From Gorsachius magnificus (taxonomy: Eukaryota; Chordata; Aves; Pelecaniformes; Ardeidae), in contig CM067095.1 of NCBI GenBank assembly GCA_034008185.1, forward strand, positions 4,262,610 to 4,326,609: 64,000 bases of DNA, given 5' to 3'. Each line of letters starts with the position of its first letter. Position 1 is the first letter of the stretch. A program made the translations under genes and the position numbers. The notes below the pieces were generated by a model. It worked only from the letters and a program-made list of their open reading frames with translations, was not told where the DNA came from and did no database searches. Below are positions 39,101 to 54,100 of the stretch, one piece after another.

Positions 39101-42100
39101 TCAAGGGTGGGAGCTGGGGTCAATTTTAATGTATTTTCCATCACAGAAGAAGTGCTAGCATTATGCTAGTAAGCATTATGTGTTGTCAGGACTTTGTTCA
39201 GGGGGTCTCCTGGATTGGAAGAATAACGGTGTTGGATTGGGAAATGAGTTGTTAGAGAATGTCTTGTACTAAATCTATAAAGTAGATTATTTTTTGTTTT
39301 TCCAAATGCTGTTGTATTTAAAACAGCCTTTAAGAAAAGGTGGATATTAACCACAGTTAACCATAGTGATAATTTTTTAGATACTGTGTGAAGCTTTAGT
39401 GCTAGCTGTTCTGTATTCTAGAATCAAGCTACACCTGGGGCTCTTGGCATCAGTTTCGGCATGTGTTTGGAGAATAGCAAAGTTCTTTATGGTAGGAGGT
39501 TTGAAGCATAGAATGTCTCTTCTATGTGTAAAGGCCATTAGGATCATGAGAGAAGCAAGTCCTCAGTAACATCTTTCATCAGACAGAAGAGAAAGGATCT
39601 ATGGAGGGAGGAAAAAAAAATTCCTTCATGCACAGATTTGGCATCAAATCTGGTCTCAAAAATGTGATTGGCAAAAACAGTTTACAGATTAACTTGTTAG
39701 GTATTGGTGATCATATGCCTTGTTTCATCTCAGTTGCAGTGTCGCAGGTCATTCTTTGATAACTGCTTTCTGGCTGCTGCTAACTTTCTTTTTTTACTGG
39801 CTTATATTAAGTTGTATTTTGTGTGTTTTGGCAGCTTGGTAATATTGTTCATTTTCCCCCAATGGGCTTAAATGCGATGGTTGTGTTGTTTGCTGTTACA
39901 ATACAGGATGTGCTATCTCCTAAGTAATGATACCACTGTGCTATAAGCCAGGTGTTTCCCGGAAGTCAGGAGGTACAGGACACTAACGCCATATTTATAG
40001 GGAAAATTATAGCCGTTAGAGCTAGAAAACTGCACGTAAACTAATTACATTGCCAGAGAAATGTGTGATAGTTGCTTTCCCATTGTTTGTGCTTGGTTTC
40101 TGTCCTAATATTTGTACGTCTTCAGTCTCATTACCTTTCACCAGCTAAGAGGAGAGTATCTAAGATCAACAGGAACATAAACCATGTTCTACTTTTTCAA
40201 CACATCTAGGCATTAAGATGCTAGTTCTTAAAGACTTGAGCAGCACTAAGGTCAAAACCCAATAAATTCCATGTTCCCTCCAGTCGTCTTCTGTAGTATG
40301 ACTTATCCTGCAAAGTTATAAACGTTCTACTACAGATTTATTCCTCCTAGATCCTTACTCAGCTTTGGAAAATCAAATTCTCTTTGGGATCTCTTCCATC
40401 ATTCTTGTTACTTTCTTTCATTATCTTCATTACAGCCATGCAGTCCAGCATTGAACTTAGCTGCCTGTCACGGTATTTGCCATCATTCTATGTGGTCATT
40501 TTCCAGATTACTAATTCTTTTTTTGTGTTCTCTTTGTCTGTTTTCTCCTTAAGCTTCTCTAGTCAAATTTGCACTTTCTCAGCAACAGAAATACTATTTT
40601 TCAAATTAAGCTTTCTGCTCAGTTTTTGCTAAAGTAGTTTAAGATATGTTCATGACACACAGTCACCTGCCTAATCTCATCTTCATCAGTGTGTTCATTT
40701 CCCTTCCTCTGCAGTACTTAATATAAAGTGTCCTTTCATATTAATGTTGTTTGCAGGTGTCTACATGCTCTGGAATATTTTAAAACAATCATCTTAGTAA
40801 TGCAATGTGTTTTCTTTTCTCACTCTAGTTGCTGCTTTTTGTATCTGATTATATGATCAAATTTTGTATTCCTTTACTTCTTTGCAGGGCATATTTTAAA
40901 TTACCTTGAACTAAGCAGGAATTATTTTTCTTTGCCAACAGAAAAGGATTCTGTAAGGTAGCAAAAATAGCTTAATAAATCATGTGATACTTTAGAGTGG
41001 AAATGTATTGTACTTAATTCAAACAGACTAGAATACCAGAATTTTCATAGGTAACTATAGAAACCTAGCTCTAGGGTCAGGGTTGTAAATCAAGAGGATA
41101 TCCGGGATATGTCATTTGTCAGCAGCTTTAAAAACAAATCCTTGCCCCCTACCCCCAGGAAAAAAAGCAGAAAAATCCTCAATCTCTTCTGTTCCTGTCT
41201 GCGTTGTCTCAGCACTGAGTACTATTTTTCTGAGCTTGCACTTGACCTTTTTATCCAGTGGGCAGAGTAACACTTGAAAGTAGCTCTAGGCATAAATAGA
41301 CACTTGGTGGTTGCTATGAAAGTATCTTTTTGCATTATCAAAATACGTTTCCTCAGTAGTAGTTACAATGTTAGGAAGTTGAATTTTTGTAACAGAAATG
41401 TTCTTAATAAAAGTGTGACTCTCTTCCTTCTGTTCTTATCTTTTCATAATTCTTTTTTAATTATTTCAAAGCTGATCTAAGATGCCTCTCTTCCTCCCCT
41501 CCACCCCACCCCATACCACAGCTTCAAAACAATTATCCAGTACATTGACAACCAGTTTGAAAGATACCTTCATGATGAGAGCGGTTTAAACAGGCGCCAC
41601 ATTATAGACAACAGAGTCCATTGCTGTTTTTACTTCATCTCTCCCTTTGGGCATGGGTAAGAAAAAACTCTTGAGCTCTTGTATTTTAGGGTGTTATATT
41701 GTGTTCATGAGTGTGTTCATTACTTGAACTGGAAACTTAACTTTAATGTTAATTGAGTTACTTCCTACACTGTCAGTTAGCCAGTCCAATTAAAATGGTC
41801 CTTGGGGATTAATGCTCTCCTCTGCTCTGTCCCCTTTTTGGCATTTAATATTGTTTTGAAGGAGTCAGTATTACGTTGTTTATATATAAACAGAAACATA
41901 AGAGCTTATAATATTTGATTTATCTTATAAGAATAACTTTAATTGCAATTCAACCTTTACACAACCAAGCTGATAAGCAAGTGTTCTGACAATTTATTCT
42001 GGAAATCCTATTTACATAGATACTTGAAATAAATAATTTTTAATACATTTGGTCTGTTAAAAAAAGAACAAAAAAACCCCTCCTTTTTTTTTTCTCCTGT

Positions 42101-45100
42101 TATTTTCCACTCATTGACAGGCTGAAACCATTAGATGTAGAATTCATGAAGGCTCTTCATGGAAAAGTCAACATTGTCCCTGTGATTGCCAAGGCTGACA
42201 CACTGACGCTGAAGGAGAGAGAAAGGCTGAAAAGAAGAGTAGGTCTAACACTTGATCATGAGAACAATGCAACCCATACAATGTTAAAGTCAAATATAAA
42301 GTAAATTCAAACTGAAGAGGGGTGAATGATATTGGCCAAGGACCTAATCTTCAGGAAGTGTGAGGTGGGAAATCTCTGCTGAAGTCTGATGTGCTTTACC
42401 AGTTACACTTGCTGAGAATCTGGCCATTCTTGGCTTCATCTGTGTTAGCAAACAGCGCACCCCAGCAGAACAGGTTTTGAGCAAAATGGTTTGTAACGAG
42501 GGCTCAACTCATTCAGAAATGCACGTAGCATAGATGTTTCAGACTAGCTCTCATGTAGTCCAGTGGACTGAATGCCCATTAGTGGTCGGAGTGCATTAGA
42601 TATGTTCTGAGAGTGTATCTTTTTAGGCTTAGTTTAATCCAAAAGAAACTTCGTTTGTGTACTGCATCATTTGTAGCAAAACGTGGTTAAGTCAGGGCAA
42701 TTGGAAGCTTGCTTAACAAGTGTTCCCATGATACAGACAAAAACACTAATACAGAGGCCGGACACAGGGGCTAATATATTAGCAGGATGCTCTTTGTAGC
42801 TCTGTTATGGAAAAATGTATGTCACTTAGCATACATGTTTTCCTACTAGGTTATCTCTGTTCGTGTGTAATACCAGGACATACTCAGGACTGCATTGGAA
42901 AAGGCTTTCCAGGCAGTGGTACTAAAATAAATCTTTTTGCATTGGAAGATTTATGATTTTTTTTTTTTTTTTTTTTTGCCAAACCTTTCCAGGAGGGGCC
43001 AGCCTCTCCAAATATGATGTTGTAGTGAATTCTATGGGAATAAAGTACATATTTGTGGTTGTACAAGTCTTTTACTTTAAATCTGTGCTGGTTTTACCAC
43101 TTCTCTTTTTCTGTGGCTGTGCTAACTTGGTGAAAGATTTTTGTCTGATAGTAATACAATTTGCGGAGCTGTTACTTTTTGTAAAGAAAGTGTATTTGAT
43201 CTTTCAGCAGTGTAATTCAGGCTCACTTTTCATTGGTGGTTATTTTTTGCTTCAGCATTTGGTAGCAGAATGATGTTGAAAGATTTGAAGCAGATATTTA
43301 AGTGGAGCATCCATTATTTGACAGCATAATTGACTGGGAATTTGAACGTTCTAGCTTTGTCAGTTCAAATACATAAAATGATATAGAATAGGTTCTAGCC
43401 ACAGTCATCTTTCACAAAAGCAGTTGTTAGATGAAATGAAGAGGAACGTACCAGGTTTTGATACTTGCTGCAATTGTTCTGTGACTCTTTCTTCTGTGCT
43501 CCTTTTATCTGCTGCTTGGTGGCCTCTCTTAGGGTCAAGCATAGCATAATGCATGTGCTGTTTGACACTTGCTTCTGTGTGTTGGTATTGTTAACACCGG
43601 ATTTTAGCTGAAACATGGCAGTAGCACAAGCAAACATGTTTCCCAGTGTGAATTTGGAACTGCTTATTTTTAATACAATTCTGTAAGTGATGTTAGATTG
43701 AGGGTTTACGATGCATGTTTATTGTAGAAGATGGAGATTAATTCCAGTTTACATATCCTGTGATGAACAAATTAATTTAAAGGCAACCTCTCTTGACCAT
43801 ATTCAGTGCTAATCCATGTCTCGTTCTTTCTAGTTTGCACGAAGTTACTTTTAACTAGCTAGTCTTTAAAACAGTTTTGACTTACACATATGGACACCAC
43901 ATTTATGCATTGACTGAATATAACGAGATGAATGGTACTTATGCTGTAGTCTGAGGGAGTGGTTAGGAAACAGGTAAACAAGTCTTCATTATTTTTGTAG
44001 TGCTGGCAAAGGTCACTCTACAAACTGAGTTTATACTAAGTCAAATGTATAATGTGGTTCCAAAGCTTTGAAAGTCTAGCTACTGTATATTGTTCTAACT
44101 CAAAGCATTTTGGCTAACAGAATCTCTAATCAAGAATAAGAATCAAAATCCTGCTTTGCTGACGCAGCTTGAAGTCTTATTTTTTTTAGATGTTTCTGCC
44201 ATTTGGCCATCAATCTAAAGTAAAATGTTTTTGTTTTGCCGCTTTGGACTAAGCAGCACGATCAGTTTGTCGTGCTTGCAAAGGAAACCCAGCTTGGAGT
44301 AATTCCTGTTTGGTCTTTCTGGAATTCAAAGTTATTTTTTAAAACTCTTGAGTGGGAAGAAATGCAAGGCAGTTTCACAAGCTGTGCCATGCAAGGCTGC
44401 TAAGGAAACCTGCTCAAAAGAATGACTTCATGAGAGGGGAACTAATATTTTGACTTTTTCTTTAATTTCCCATGGGAAGGCTAATCTTTAGGAACACAGA
44501 ATCCTCGGAGGCCAGTAAAATTCAGATTTGAAGAAGCAAAATGCTGTTTCATTGTTAGGACCATAAAATACAGTTTGTTTTTATTGCAATTCTTTTTCCT
44601 TTCAGGAAAGCACTAGGCTTAACAGCTGTAATATATTATTCTAGCACCCCTTGTTGTCGGCTTTCCCGTTATTGTTTCACTTGCATTTTATCTTTAAGAT
44701 CTCAGCCAGGTTAAATGTGCTTTCTTGTTTTATGCAGCTACTTAAAGGCATCGCACTGCAGCACTGCCCCACCTATCCCAGCTGTGCATCTTTTATTATC
44801 GTTTGGTGACAATTTAGTTATCTTCCATTTTGCAAAACAATAAGGACATGCGTTGATTTAAATGTAATTGTGCAAATGTAACTGTTAATTGCCTATTGGC
44901 AACACTTAATCCCAAATTTCTTTTTTCTTTGAAAAATGTTGCGCTCTCTGTTGGTGGGGGCTCATAATACTGTATTCAGCATGTGTGCTCGTGTGAGTGC
45001 GGGGGATGTTTATGTACCTGGCAGGAAGACATTGTCATGGGAATTAACTGTGGTTCATACATGGTCATTCCTCTTCTAATGGTGTGAGGGATTGTTTTAT

Positions 45101-48100
45101 TTTAAACAGCTGTTTAATAATCAAGCTCTGCTTGGACAAGTTCTGTTTATACTGTAGTAATCAGTTGCCATCACGACAGGATCGAGGAACCCAACAATTC
45201 CATGGGAAGGCTCATTAAGGCCTCTTGTCTATTTGAAGTCTGGTTGTGTTTGTATTATCAAGTTAATGTCCAGTTATATATGTAGTAATGACAGCACAAG
45301 CCCTTACATAGGCTTTTCTGAATGTTTTTGTGATTACCTCAACCTACCTTCCCCTGATTTTCCCCAAACTTTGTCTACTGTAAGAGTTCATTACTGCAGT
45401 AGTGCTGCTGCTGGGTTCAGGTGCTGGCTGAGGGGTTACAGTTGCAACTCATTAGGGAATACTAATCTAGGAAGTCTCCATGGTTAACCTTTTTCTCCTG
45501 AGACATCCAAGATCCCTTTGAAGAGAGTTATTGTGGAATCTCAGATGTCCTCATACCACCACACTTTTAGTGAAAGAAAATCCTGTCAGTGCACTTGATG
45601 GGATTTCCGACTTAAATATTTTTAAGTATGGCAATAGAGTCATTCTCTTCGGTTTTGAAGAAAGGATTGACTTGTACCACCTTTTGAAACTGCCAAAGGC
45701 CTGGAATTATGCTAGCTGCTTACCCCTGTGGTGATTTCATTAGGAAAAGAATGTATACAGGAATACAGATAGTGTATTTTTTATGTTAATCTCGGATAGT
45801 AGTGGCAATAAAGAAAGCTGTTTATGAATGTTTTTTCTCTTAGTGGATTTTGAATAACTTTTTCCAGTTTAAGTGGATAATAAGCTTTTGTCTTTTTGAT
45901 TCAAGGGACAATAGGCACTGTCTTTTAAATTTTTGTACGTATCAGAGATATACTTCGACAGAAGCTGCATGTTTTTTATGCTGTAACTAATGAATCTCTT
46001 CTACAAATTAATTGGCTTTACTTATTTTTTCATATTAACTTCACTTTGTTTTTGTCTGCTTCTGTATTATGCTCAATGTAAATCTTCTGGGTTTTTTAAT
46101 GATTTACTTGCTATGTTTTCTAAAAATGTATTTAACTTTTGTGCCTTTTCTAACTCTTTAAGCCTGTGTTATTTGGCACTTTGGACATCGTGTCAAGTGT
46201 ATATTTGTTAGTCTTCAAAAAGTGCTGTACAAGAGTGCACTGTATTACAAATATTTTGAGAGTTATGCAGCTACCCTTCATAGCAAATAGTGTTTTAATT
46301 CTGATGTATATTTCCCAAGTACAGCTACAAATTGTGGTCTGAAGGCCTTGATTGCATCTTGATATGTTTATTTTAAACCTTTATTTTTGTATCGCTGCAC
46401 AAAAATATGCTAGTGAAGGTCATGTGCAAAGAAACATACATTAGGAATGTCAAAAAATGCATCTTTTCAGTGAGAGCGTTTCTCTTGGAGTGGACAGACA
46501 GGTGAGCTGCTGTTCATGTTTAGCCATACCAGATTTTGCAGATGGTATCACAGATTACAAACAGTTTAATTCAGAGGTAATCTCAGCAAATGTTTTTGCT
46601 TTTTAAAATGCCTGTTAGCAGGCTCTTTAAAAGAGAACATCTGCAGTATTTTTAAGATACTTTCTTTGTAACAGTAAAATAAAATATTTAAAATCCAACC
46701 AGGTCTAGTGTAGGCTTCCTTTCTTCACTTTAAGGATGTTATTGATTTCCCACTTAATATTCCTTTTTTACATCTGAAAACATGAAGATTGCTCATTGAG
46801 TGCTTTTATACCTTGAACTCTTATTTCCAGGATATTTATGGACTTAAGGTTCAAGTGTCTGTTGAATGAAGAAACATGAAAAATGCTGGGTGTTTTTCTT
46901 CATAGATAGAATGAAATTAATGCCATGTAAGATAGTCTTGTAGGACATAAATTAATTTGATAGTACATAAACTCAAAGCATAAGTAATGGCAATTTCTGC
47001 TAATGATTTTTTCGAAGCATTGTCAAACTACTTAAAGCAGAAAAACATTCTGAGTTTTCTAGATATGACAGACTAGTAAATCAATTGTGTATGTTTTTAA
47101 CTTAATACCTCTTCAAGGAAATAAGAATTTATTATTCTTCCTTTTTTGAAAACTTCAGGTTCTGGATGAGATTTCTGAACATGGCATTAGGATTTATCAG
47201 CTCCCTGATGCAGATTCTGATGAAGATGAGGAGTTTAAGGAACAAACCAGAGTTTTAAAGGCAAGTTTCGCTCCTAATTTATTATTTTGCTGCAGTAGTT
47301 CTTCCAGCCTTAGAGGTACTTCATTACTTCATAATATGTTGAAAATTCAAGTTTTCTTTGGATGTTGACTTTGAATTATAATCCTTTTTATTCCAGTCTC
47401 TGCTTCATCAGAATTCCAAATGTAGTGTGTCGTGACTTTCTTTTAAGTGTAAGCAACTCTTTACCAAGAACTGTGATTTGCAGTCTGTTTTCTGACTCAA
47501 ACTTTTTAACATGCAAGCAGAGAGAGAATGTGCGTGTGTTATGGTTACTGTACTAATTAACAACTTTCCTCTCATTAGAGCAGATAATAATGGTTTTACT
47601 GAAGTAATTTCCTCTTTGTGCTGTGATACTTGCAAAGGTGCTTGAAGAATGTATCCAAAATTCTCTCTCTAGCTACTTTAATCTGTATCTGAAGTATGTT
47701 TCTGTTGGCTGTTTTCCATGCATGATGTTATGTCAGATGACACATTATGCCCAAACTGTACTTCAACAACAGTCAAGTGTTCCTAAAGCAAAGCGTCATT
47801 TCCTTTTGTGCCTCTTAAGACAAACTGATCCTAACAAAGCTACAGGTGTTAATAATGAGAGGTTGCATTGCCTAGAATAGCATTTGTTGGTTTTCTGTTG
47901 TAGAAGGATTTTAGTAGAGTGCATTTGTCAACGTTTCTTTTCTCCTTCTCCTGTCTGTTACTTAAAAGTCTTTGTGCTTTCTTTAAAAGAAAAACAAAAC
48001 ACAAAAAAAGTAAGCAGTCAAAAATCAACACAGTAACTTGTTTTGCTCTGTCTCAACTAGGCTAGCATTCCCTTTGCTGTTATTGGATCCAATCAACTTA

Positions 48101-51100
48101 TTGAGGTGAAAGGGAAAAAAATCAGAGGCCGTCTGTATCCCTGGGGAGTTGTTGAAGTTGAAAATCCAGAGCACAACGATTTCCTTAAACTGCGCACAAT
48201 GCTGGTGTGAGTAATGGTAAAATCATCCCATCTCCTGTGGTGACATAACTGACTCAATGACTAGAGAGTTATATGAACATGAACTCCTTAATTCAAAACC
48301 AGCTCAGATGTCAGTGTAGAGTGACTTTCTATTGTGTGTCCACCCCCAGAGCTTATTTTGCTGCTGTTTTCCTCTGATCTTGAACTTCAGAAAATATTTT
48401 TCTATATTTTACGTTGTCAGATACATGTGACAGTTTTATGCCTCATGGGAACTGATTTGATGACTTTACATATAAATTGAACTTTTCTTATAGTGCGGTG
48501 GGTGGGGCAGAGGGGTTCTTACAATATTACTCAAAGTGATTGATTAAACTATGAAGAGTATTCTCAAGGCAAAGCTCAGTTTTCTTGGCAGTATAGGAAA
48601 TCCTATGTTAAATATGATACCCTGCCCCTTTATGATTTTAGCAGATACGAATATTCTACTTCCGTAGATGGTTTTAAGTGTTTTTAGTTTTGGTGGGTTT
48701 GTTTTGTTTTTTAAAGGACATCTTGCTATTGTTGGAAATTGAATTCCATTGTGTATTTCTGATTTCAGTCTCTACTGGGCAGGGATTGCCCTCTGCTGGT
48801 CACTGGTAGCAAGCATTTTTTCCTTTTTTTTTTTGTTTTTTAAATTTGAAAATTATTGGTCAATGTCAGCTGTTATGTGAGCCAAGAAGCTCCACCTAGT
48901 TCTCAGTTACAAATTATATTTAATAGAACTTAAGAGTCAAAAAATACTTCAGGAATTAAAGTATCTTTCTGAATAACTGTCATTGCAGAGACTGGTATAA
49001 ACAACTCCTATAAAGTAATTAGTGAACAGGAAGAAGACAACATACTTTGAGTCTTTGAAGAATATTGGTGGGAGGGCTCTTAAGTATGAATTGAAGACCA
49101 ATAAACATGAAAGCAATGTTCTGGCCAGCTTTATGGCAGGCTTGGTTTGTAAAGATTATTTTTCTGGTAAATACATCCACTACATAAAACAAAAATAGAA
49201 GATAAAAGAGTGTTTTTCTTCCCTTTGGCAAGAAGGGCAAAGTGTTTAATAGCCCTTTGCATGTTCTAGAACGCACATGCAGGACTTGCAGGAGGTGACC
49301 CAAGATTTGCACTACGAGAACTTCCGTTCAGAGAGGCTAAAACGAACTGGCAAGTACGTATCTGTGGGCTCTGCTGCTTTTGAGTCTCTTTTTCCACTGT
49401 GACATTGAACTTGCTCTTCCTCCTAACTAATCCCACCTGTAACTAATTATTTCTCATGAGATTTCAATCTATGGAGTTACTGAAACTTGTATGAAACACT
49501 CTTCTTGAAGAGGAGTAATATCTAGCAAAGTGCCATGCTTACAAACAGCTGTTCTTGTTTTTGTACCCATTCCCTCTTCTCTATGCTTCTAATTGGTATG
49601 TGCATAAAGAAGTAGTGGGCTGCAAGCAAGATAGGTTTTTATTTAATGATGTCTACTTGGAAAAAATAAACTCTAGTGGGCACATTTAAATAGGCCCCAG
49701 CCTATCTGATTAGGTAGGATGTTGCTTCTCCAGTTATTGCAGACTGCCGTGGTGGCTCTTCTCTTGCTCCTTCATATATAGCTAGAGAGAGAAGTTTAGA
49801 CCAAAACAATCTTTTTTTGGTAATATGTGTGGGTTTTGTCGTGGTTTTTTGGTTGTGTGTGGGTTTTTTCTTGGTAAGGTTTCTGTCCTTGGCAACTTAA
49901 TGCAAAAAATCCCCATCTACCTGCATCTTTTTTGATAGCAACTTATTCTCATCCCCACTTTACTTCTTCTTTAAGCGTTCAGCCAAGCATTTTGATCTTA
50001 AAGAAGAAATGAAATAGCCTACACAGCTTTTTAATGGTTGATTTTTGTACCATGTATAGATAGTGAAGGGAATCTCTTGATTAGGGTAAACGGCAAAAAA
50101 ACCCCATAGCAGTGAAGAAATTGAATTTTAAGAAACAGTGAATAACAGGAGTCTATGAGGTAAAGATGGTGTTTTACAAAAGGAAAGCATGGGTTTAAGA
50201 ATGTCCTCATTTCCCCTGTGTGGAAGCATGTAGAGTTTTTTTGTCATTGTTGTATTAGTTGAAATCTGAGCCTTGAATCTGTTCTTGGAGATTTTTACTT
50301 CTGTATCTTATACCATCAATGTGTTCTTTTGTTCAATAGGCCTGTTGAAGAAGAGGTGGTAGACAAGGATAGAATCCTCCAGCAGAAAGAGGCTGAGGTA
50401 AGAGGGAGCTTCTAAAACTCTTGTTCTTTGATATAACGTGCTGTGTTTCAATTTTGGTATTCTACATCAACTACTGCCTACGGAGTGTAAGCTTGGAGTT
50501 GTGAAAAATGACAGACCTAATCTGAACATACAAGTTGTCCATACGAAGTGTTTTGTTTATAGTCACTTACATACTATGGATGGTAGGGAGCATGTGGATT
50601 CTTGGTTGGAGGTGGGGTATTTATCACTTCCGGTTTGTATGCTAATTTTACATAAGGTTAGTTGCTATTTTTTAAGTATTGAAATCTGTTTATGTTTGCC
50701 AGCTACATACACTGTGCTTTAAACATAGTACGTTAGGGTAGACTGATAGTCTAATGTCATTTCAGATGTGCATGGCTTACTACAAGTACGTTACCAGTAA
50801 ATTTCTTCTTATTTATGGCTATGGAGTAGAAAAAGGCTGCTGAGTCTTAAAAAATTCCATGAGATAATTAATGTGTATGTTTTTTCATCTTAATCTTTAC
50901 TTGCAGCAAAATTAATAGTATTCCTGTTGTACCAGTCAACTTCAGATAGACTTGGTGTTTTCAGTCTCTGATTTCTTACTCTGGTTTCAAGTTATTACCA
51001 GATCTTGCAATTTAACTTTTTTTATGCTAACGTTTTAAAGATTCAGAGATTTTTAGCCTAGTATTTAAATTCAAGTGCACTGCCAATGCTTGTGACTGCT

Positions 51101-54100
51101 TGCGTTGTGAAAACTTAACGCTTGCTGCCAGTCAGCAGATAGTGTATTCTTCCTTTATCCAATTCAGCTTGGATCCAAGTCCATACATGCAGGAAGGCAT
51201 GATTTAAAAGATCAATATATATATGCAGGGATTTGGAGTAAGAAATAAAAAACTACAAGCAGTTTTGTGTGTTTCTGAGGTGAAAGATTTGGACTTCCAT
51301 GTATGGAAACTTTTGAAATCTAGTTACTTCGGTCTGTACATTTTCTTTTTCCTTTATAGCATCCGTATTTAAAAATAGCTAACCCTGGTTAGCTCTTGGC
51401 TAACCCTGGAATGCGGACATAAATAGCAAAAAAAACCTTTCCTAAAAGGAAATGCAGAAGCAGCTGATTATCACCATAACTAGTAGTTAATAATATGAAT
51501 TACTGGAGATTAAATGAGCTGCATCTGTATAACTTCATTTCAGCAGCATAAGCACACTTGATGGCCAAGCGCTTATGAGAGTGGACCTTCTGCATGTCTT
51601 CTGTACACAAATTAACAGCCTCCCATTTACTGATGTGTGTGCGAAACAGCAGTAGACCATCAGCTGATAGCCAGGAATACTAGATGCTTTGAAGCTATCA
51701 AGAGTGTTGTTTGGAAATGTTTGGGGTTTTTCTGTTTCTTTTTTTTTTTTTTTTTTTTTTAATTATGTTCCAAGATTTAGGCAGTAGACTTAAAGAATTT
51801 AAGTCATAACTGTTTCTCCTGTTAATTGAACTATATAAATTGTACATGTCTAGTAGTTATTTGTCTTAAGGCTTACATTTGAAAATATTCTCCTATAACT
51901 GTTTCCCCTGGAAACTGTTGATATAGCAGGCACACTATTATATACTGATCTATTCTGACCCCTCTCTGTGAATGTGTATATATAGTATTTTTTTAATATA
52001 TATATATGTGTGTACATAATGTATTTTTTTATATAATACGGCTAAAGGGATGAAGTCTTGAATGTCCTCCAACTTGGAGGACAGTCTCTGAAAATTTCCT
52101 CTGGGACTAATCAGCTCTGACTAACTGCTGCTGAAGTTTTAGAGGATTAGGTTAGAACTTGAAAAAACAAATAGATTTTTAACTTCTGCGTTCTATTGTC
52201 CCAAAGGGATCAAGAGGCTTTGCTGAATCTTCTGTAGATAAGCCGGTATAAAATCCCTTCATCTCCATATCATCCCTAAGGTTCAGACTGGGAAAAATCT
52301 GGGGAAGAAAGAGGCACAGAGGAAATGGGTTTGCATTCCATGGCCTTCGCAGAGAAAACAAATATCCATTTCCCCTCCTGTTTTCCATTCCCATCAGTAA
52401 CGGTGCTTGATGTTCTATTTACAGTTTTGTGAGGTTTTTATAACCTTGGAAGGAACGAATGCTTGGGCTAATGCCAGGATCATCTTTATCAAGGCATCAG
52501 TTTCGCTAAATGATCTTTTATTATGCCAAAGGACGTGGTCCCCAGTTCAGCAATTTGGAATTGCTAATCTGTCATTTCGGATTTATTGCTCAGTCTGGTT
52601 GTGTCTTTTGCTCATTTGCGAGTGATGACCTGTTTTTCTGGGCTGGGTAGTGAAAATAAGAATGAAGGTATCCATGTTCCTTGCTAAAAATATGCTGTAG
52701 TTCCGATTATTTTGATGTTGGTAGTGTGAAATGGGCACAAACTTAAGTTTTTACCATTGTGCCATATTATTCTCTGAAAATACCTCATAATAAAAACCTT
52801 TCAAAGTTTTGAGAGGCAGTTCTTCCAGAAAAATGTTAAGGCCATGATTACATGAAAACAGCAAGGAACAAGCTTCCTCTGAGTTCTCCAGTGAGCTACC
52901 CTGAGGCTTTGGGCAAATTCTGTTGCTCCCCTGTCTTCAGTGGAGTTGGTCAGCAGTAGGCTGAATATGGTAGAATTAACCACAGTGTTCAGATTGTTTT
53001 CTCACGATCCTTCCACTTTCTGAGTGTGTTTAACCCTTTGGCAGATGAGATTAAGAACCCTGGGTTAGGATGGGAGTTGGTGGGTGGGACAGCCTGCGGT
53101 GCCGGGGCTGCCAGGCTGGGGTCTAGCAGCAACCCTGCAAGTAGGTGAGGATGTGATGAATGTGTGTGTGGGTAACGGCCTGGTATTGCAGGTATTTGCG
53201 TAAGTGTTTTCTTGAAAGATAAGGTGAAAACTTAAGTGGAGAGACAGCGTGACTGCTGATGAAGGCCTGCAGACCTGAAGGAAATAAAAACAATTCTAAG
53301 GTTTGGTTTTGTGCTGTGGAATGCTATTGCCTAGTGCAAGGGGGAGGAAGCATGCTTTATGCAGAATGCTTCAGCCTTCCTCTGTGAAGTGATGTAGCCT
53401 TGGTCCTGGGAGAACATCATGAGGAGAAAACCCTTAGTAAGCAATTAGCAATGGAAATCCCTTGGGAGATGGAATGAAGAACAACATTTTTGTTGTTATT
53501 GAGTAACAGCTTTTTTTTTTTTTTTGTCCGTTTCAGTTGTTCTTTGAAGGAGTGATGCTTGCTGCCCATATAGTGTGATGGCTGTGGCTGTAGTGACTTC
53601 TGCTATTTATAATATCAGCATGGCCTGTGAAAGACATTTATCTCGATGGTAGCCCCTTTTCCAATATAGTAACTTTGTCAGGAGTCTTTTTCTTGCCTTC
53701 AGTTGACAAGATTAGTTGTACTCTTTGGTATTGGAAGTATTTTTAACCAACAGGAACTGTCACGGGAACATCCTGGTGTACTAGAAAATCCACCATCTAT
53801 GGTTTTCCATCTTGCCCTATTCTTGCAGCCTCTTCCCTTATGAACTTTCTTATGTAAAGGCATGGGCAGAAATAATCGTACTTGGTATGGGGAGGGGAAG
53901 CATGCCAGTGGGAAGTAGATATTGTTTGGTTTTGGACACTTTCTTTTCCTGTGGTATCTGTAGGGTTGTCACTGAAAAGCCACTCACCTTGTTCACACAG
54001 GAGTAGTGCTTGTTGGTATTCTGGGCAAAACATACTACAGATGAAATCTTATAGGTAAGGCAAAGCTGTGTATCTGCGGTTTGTTAATGGCGTGGAAGCC

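Larger units (their letters stand above)
33162..47158 (+). other. SEPTIN2L: septin introns in the 5' half of the coding region
   Basis: The introns are 33162-34272, 34373-35880, 35968-36591, 36716-41521, 41657-42120 and 42239-47158. They are AT-rich, with T runs at 37,266, 37,386 and 42,957-42,977. No nested gene, tRNA or convincing snoRNA was seen. The 4.9-kb intron has an unusually motif-dense stretch at about 44,660-45,210. Confidence 0.7.
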
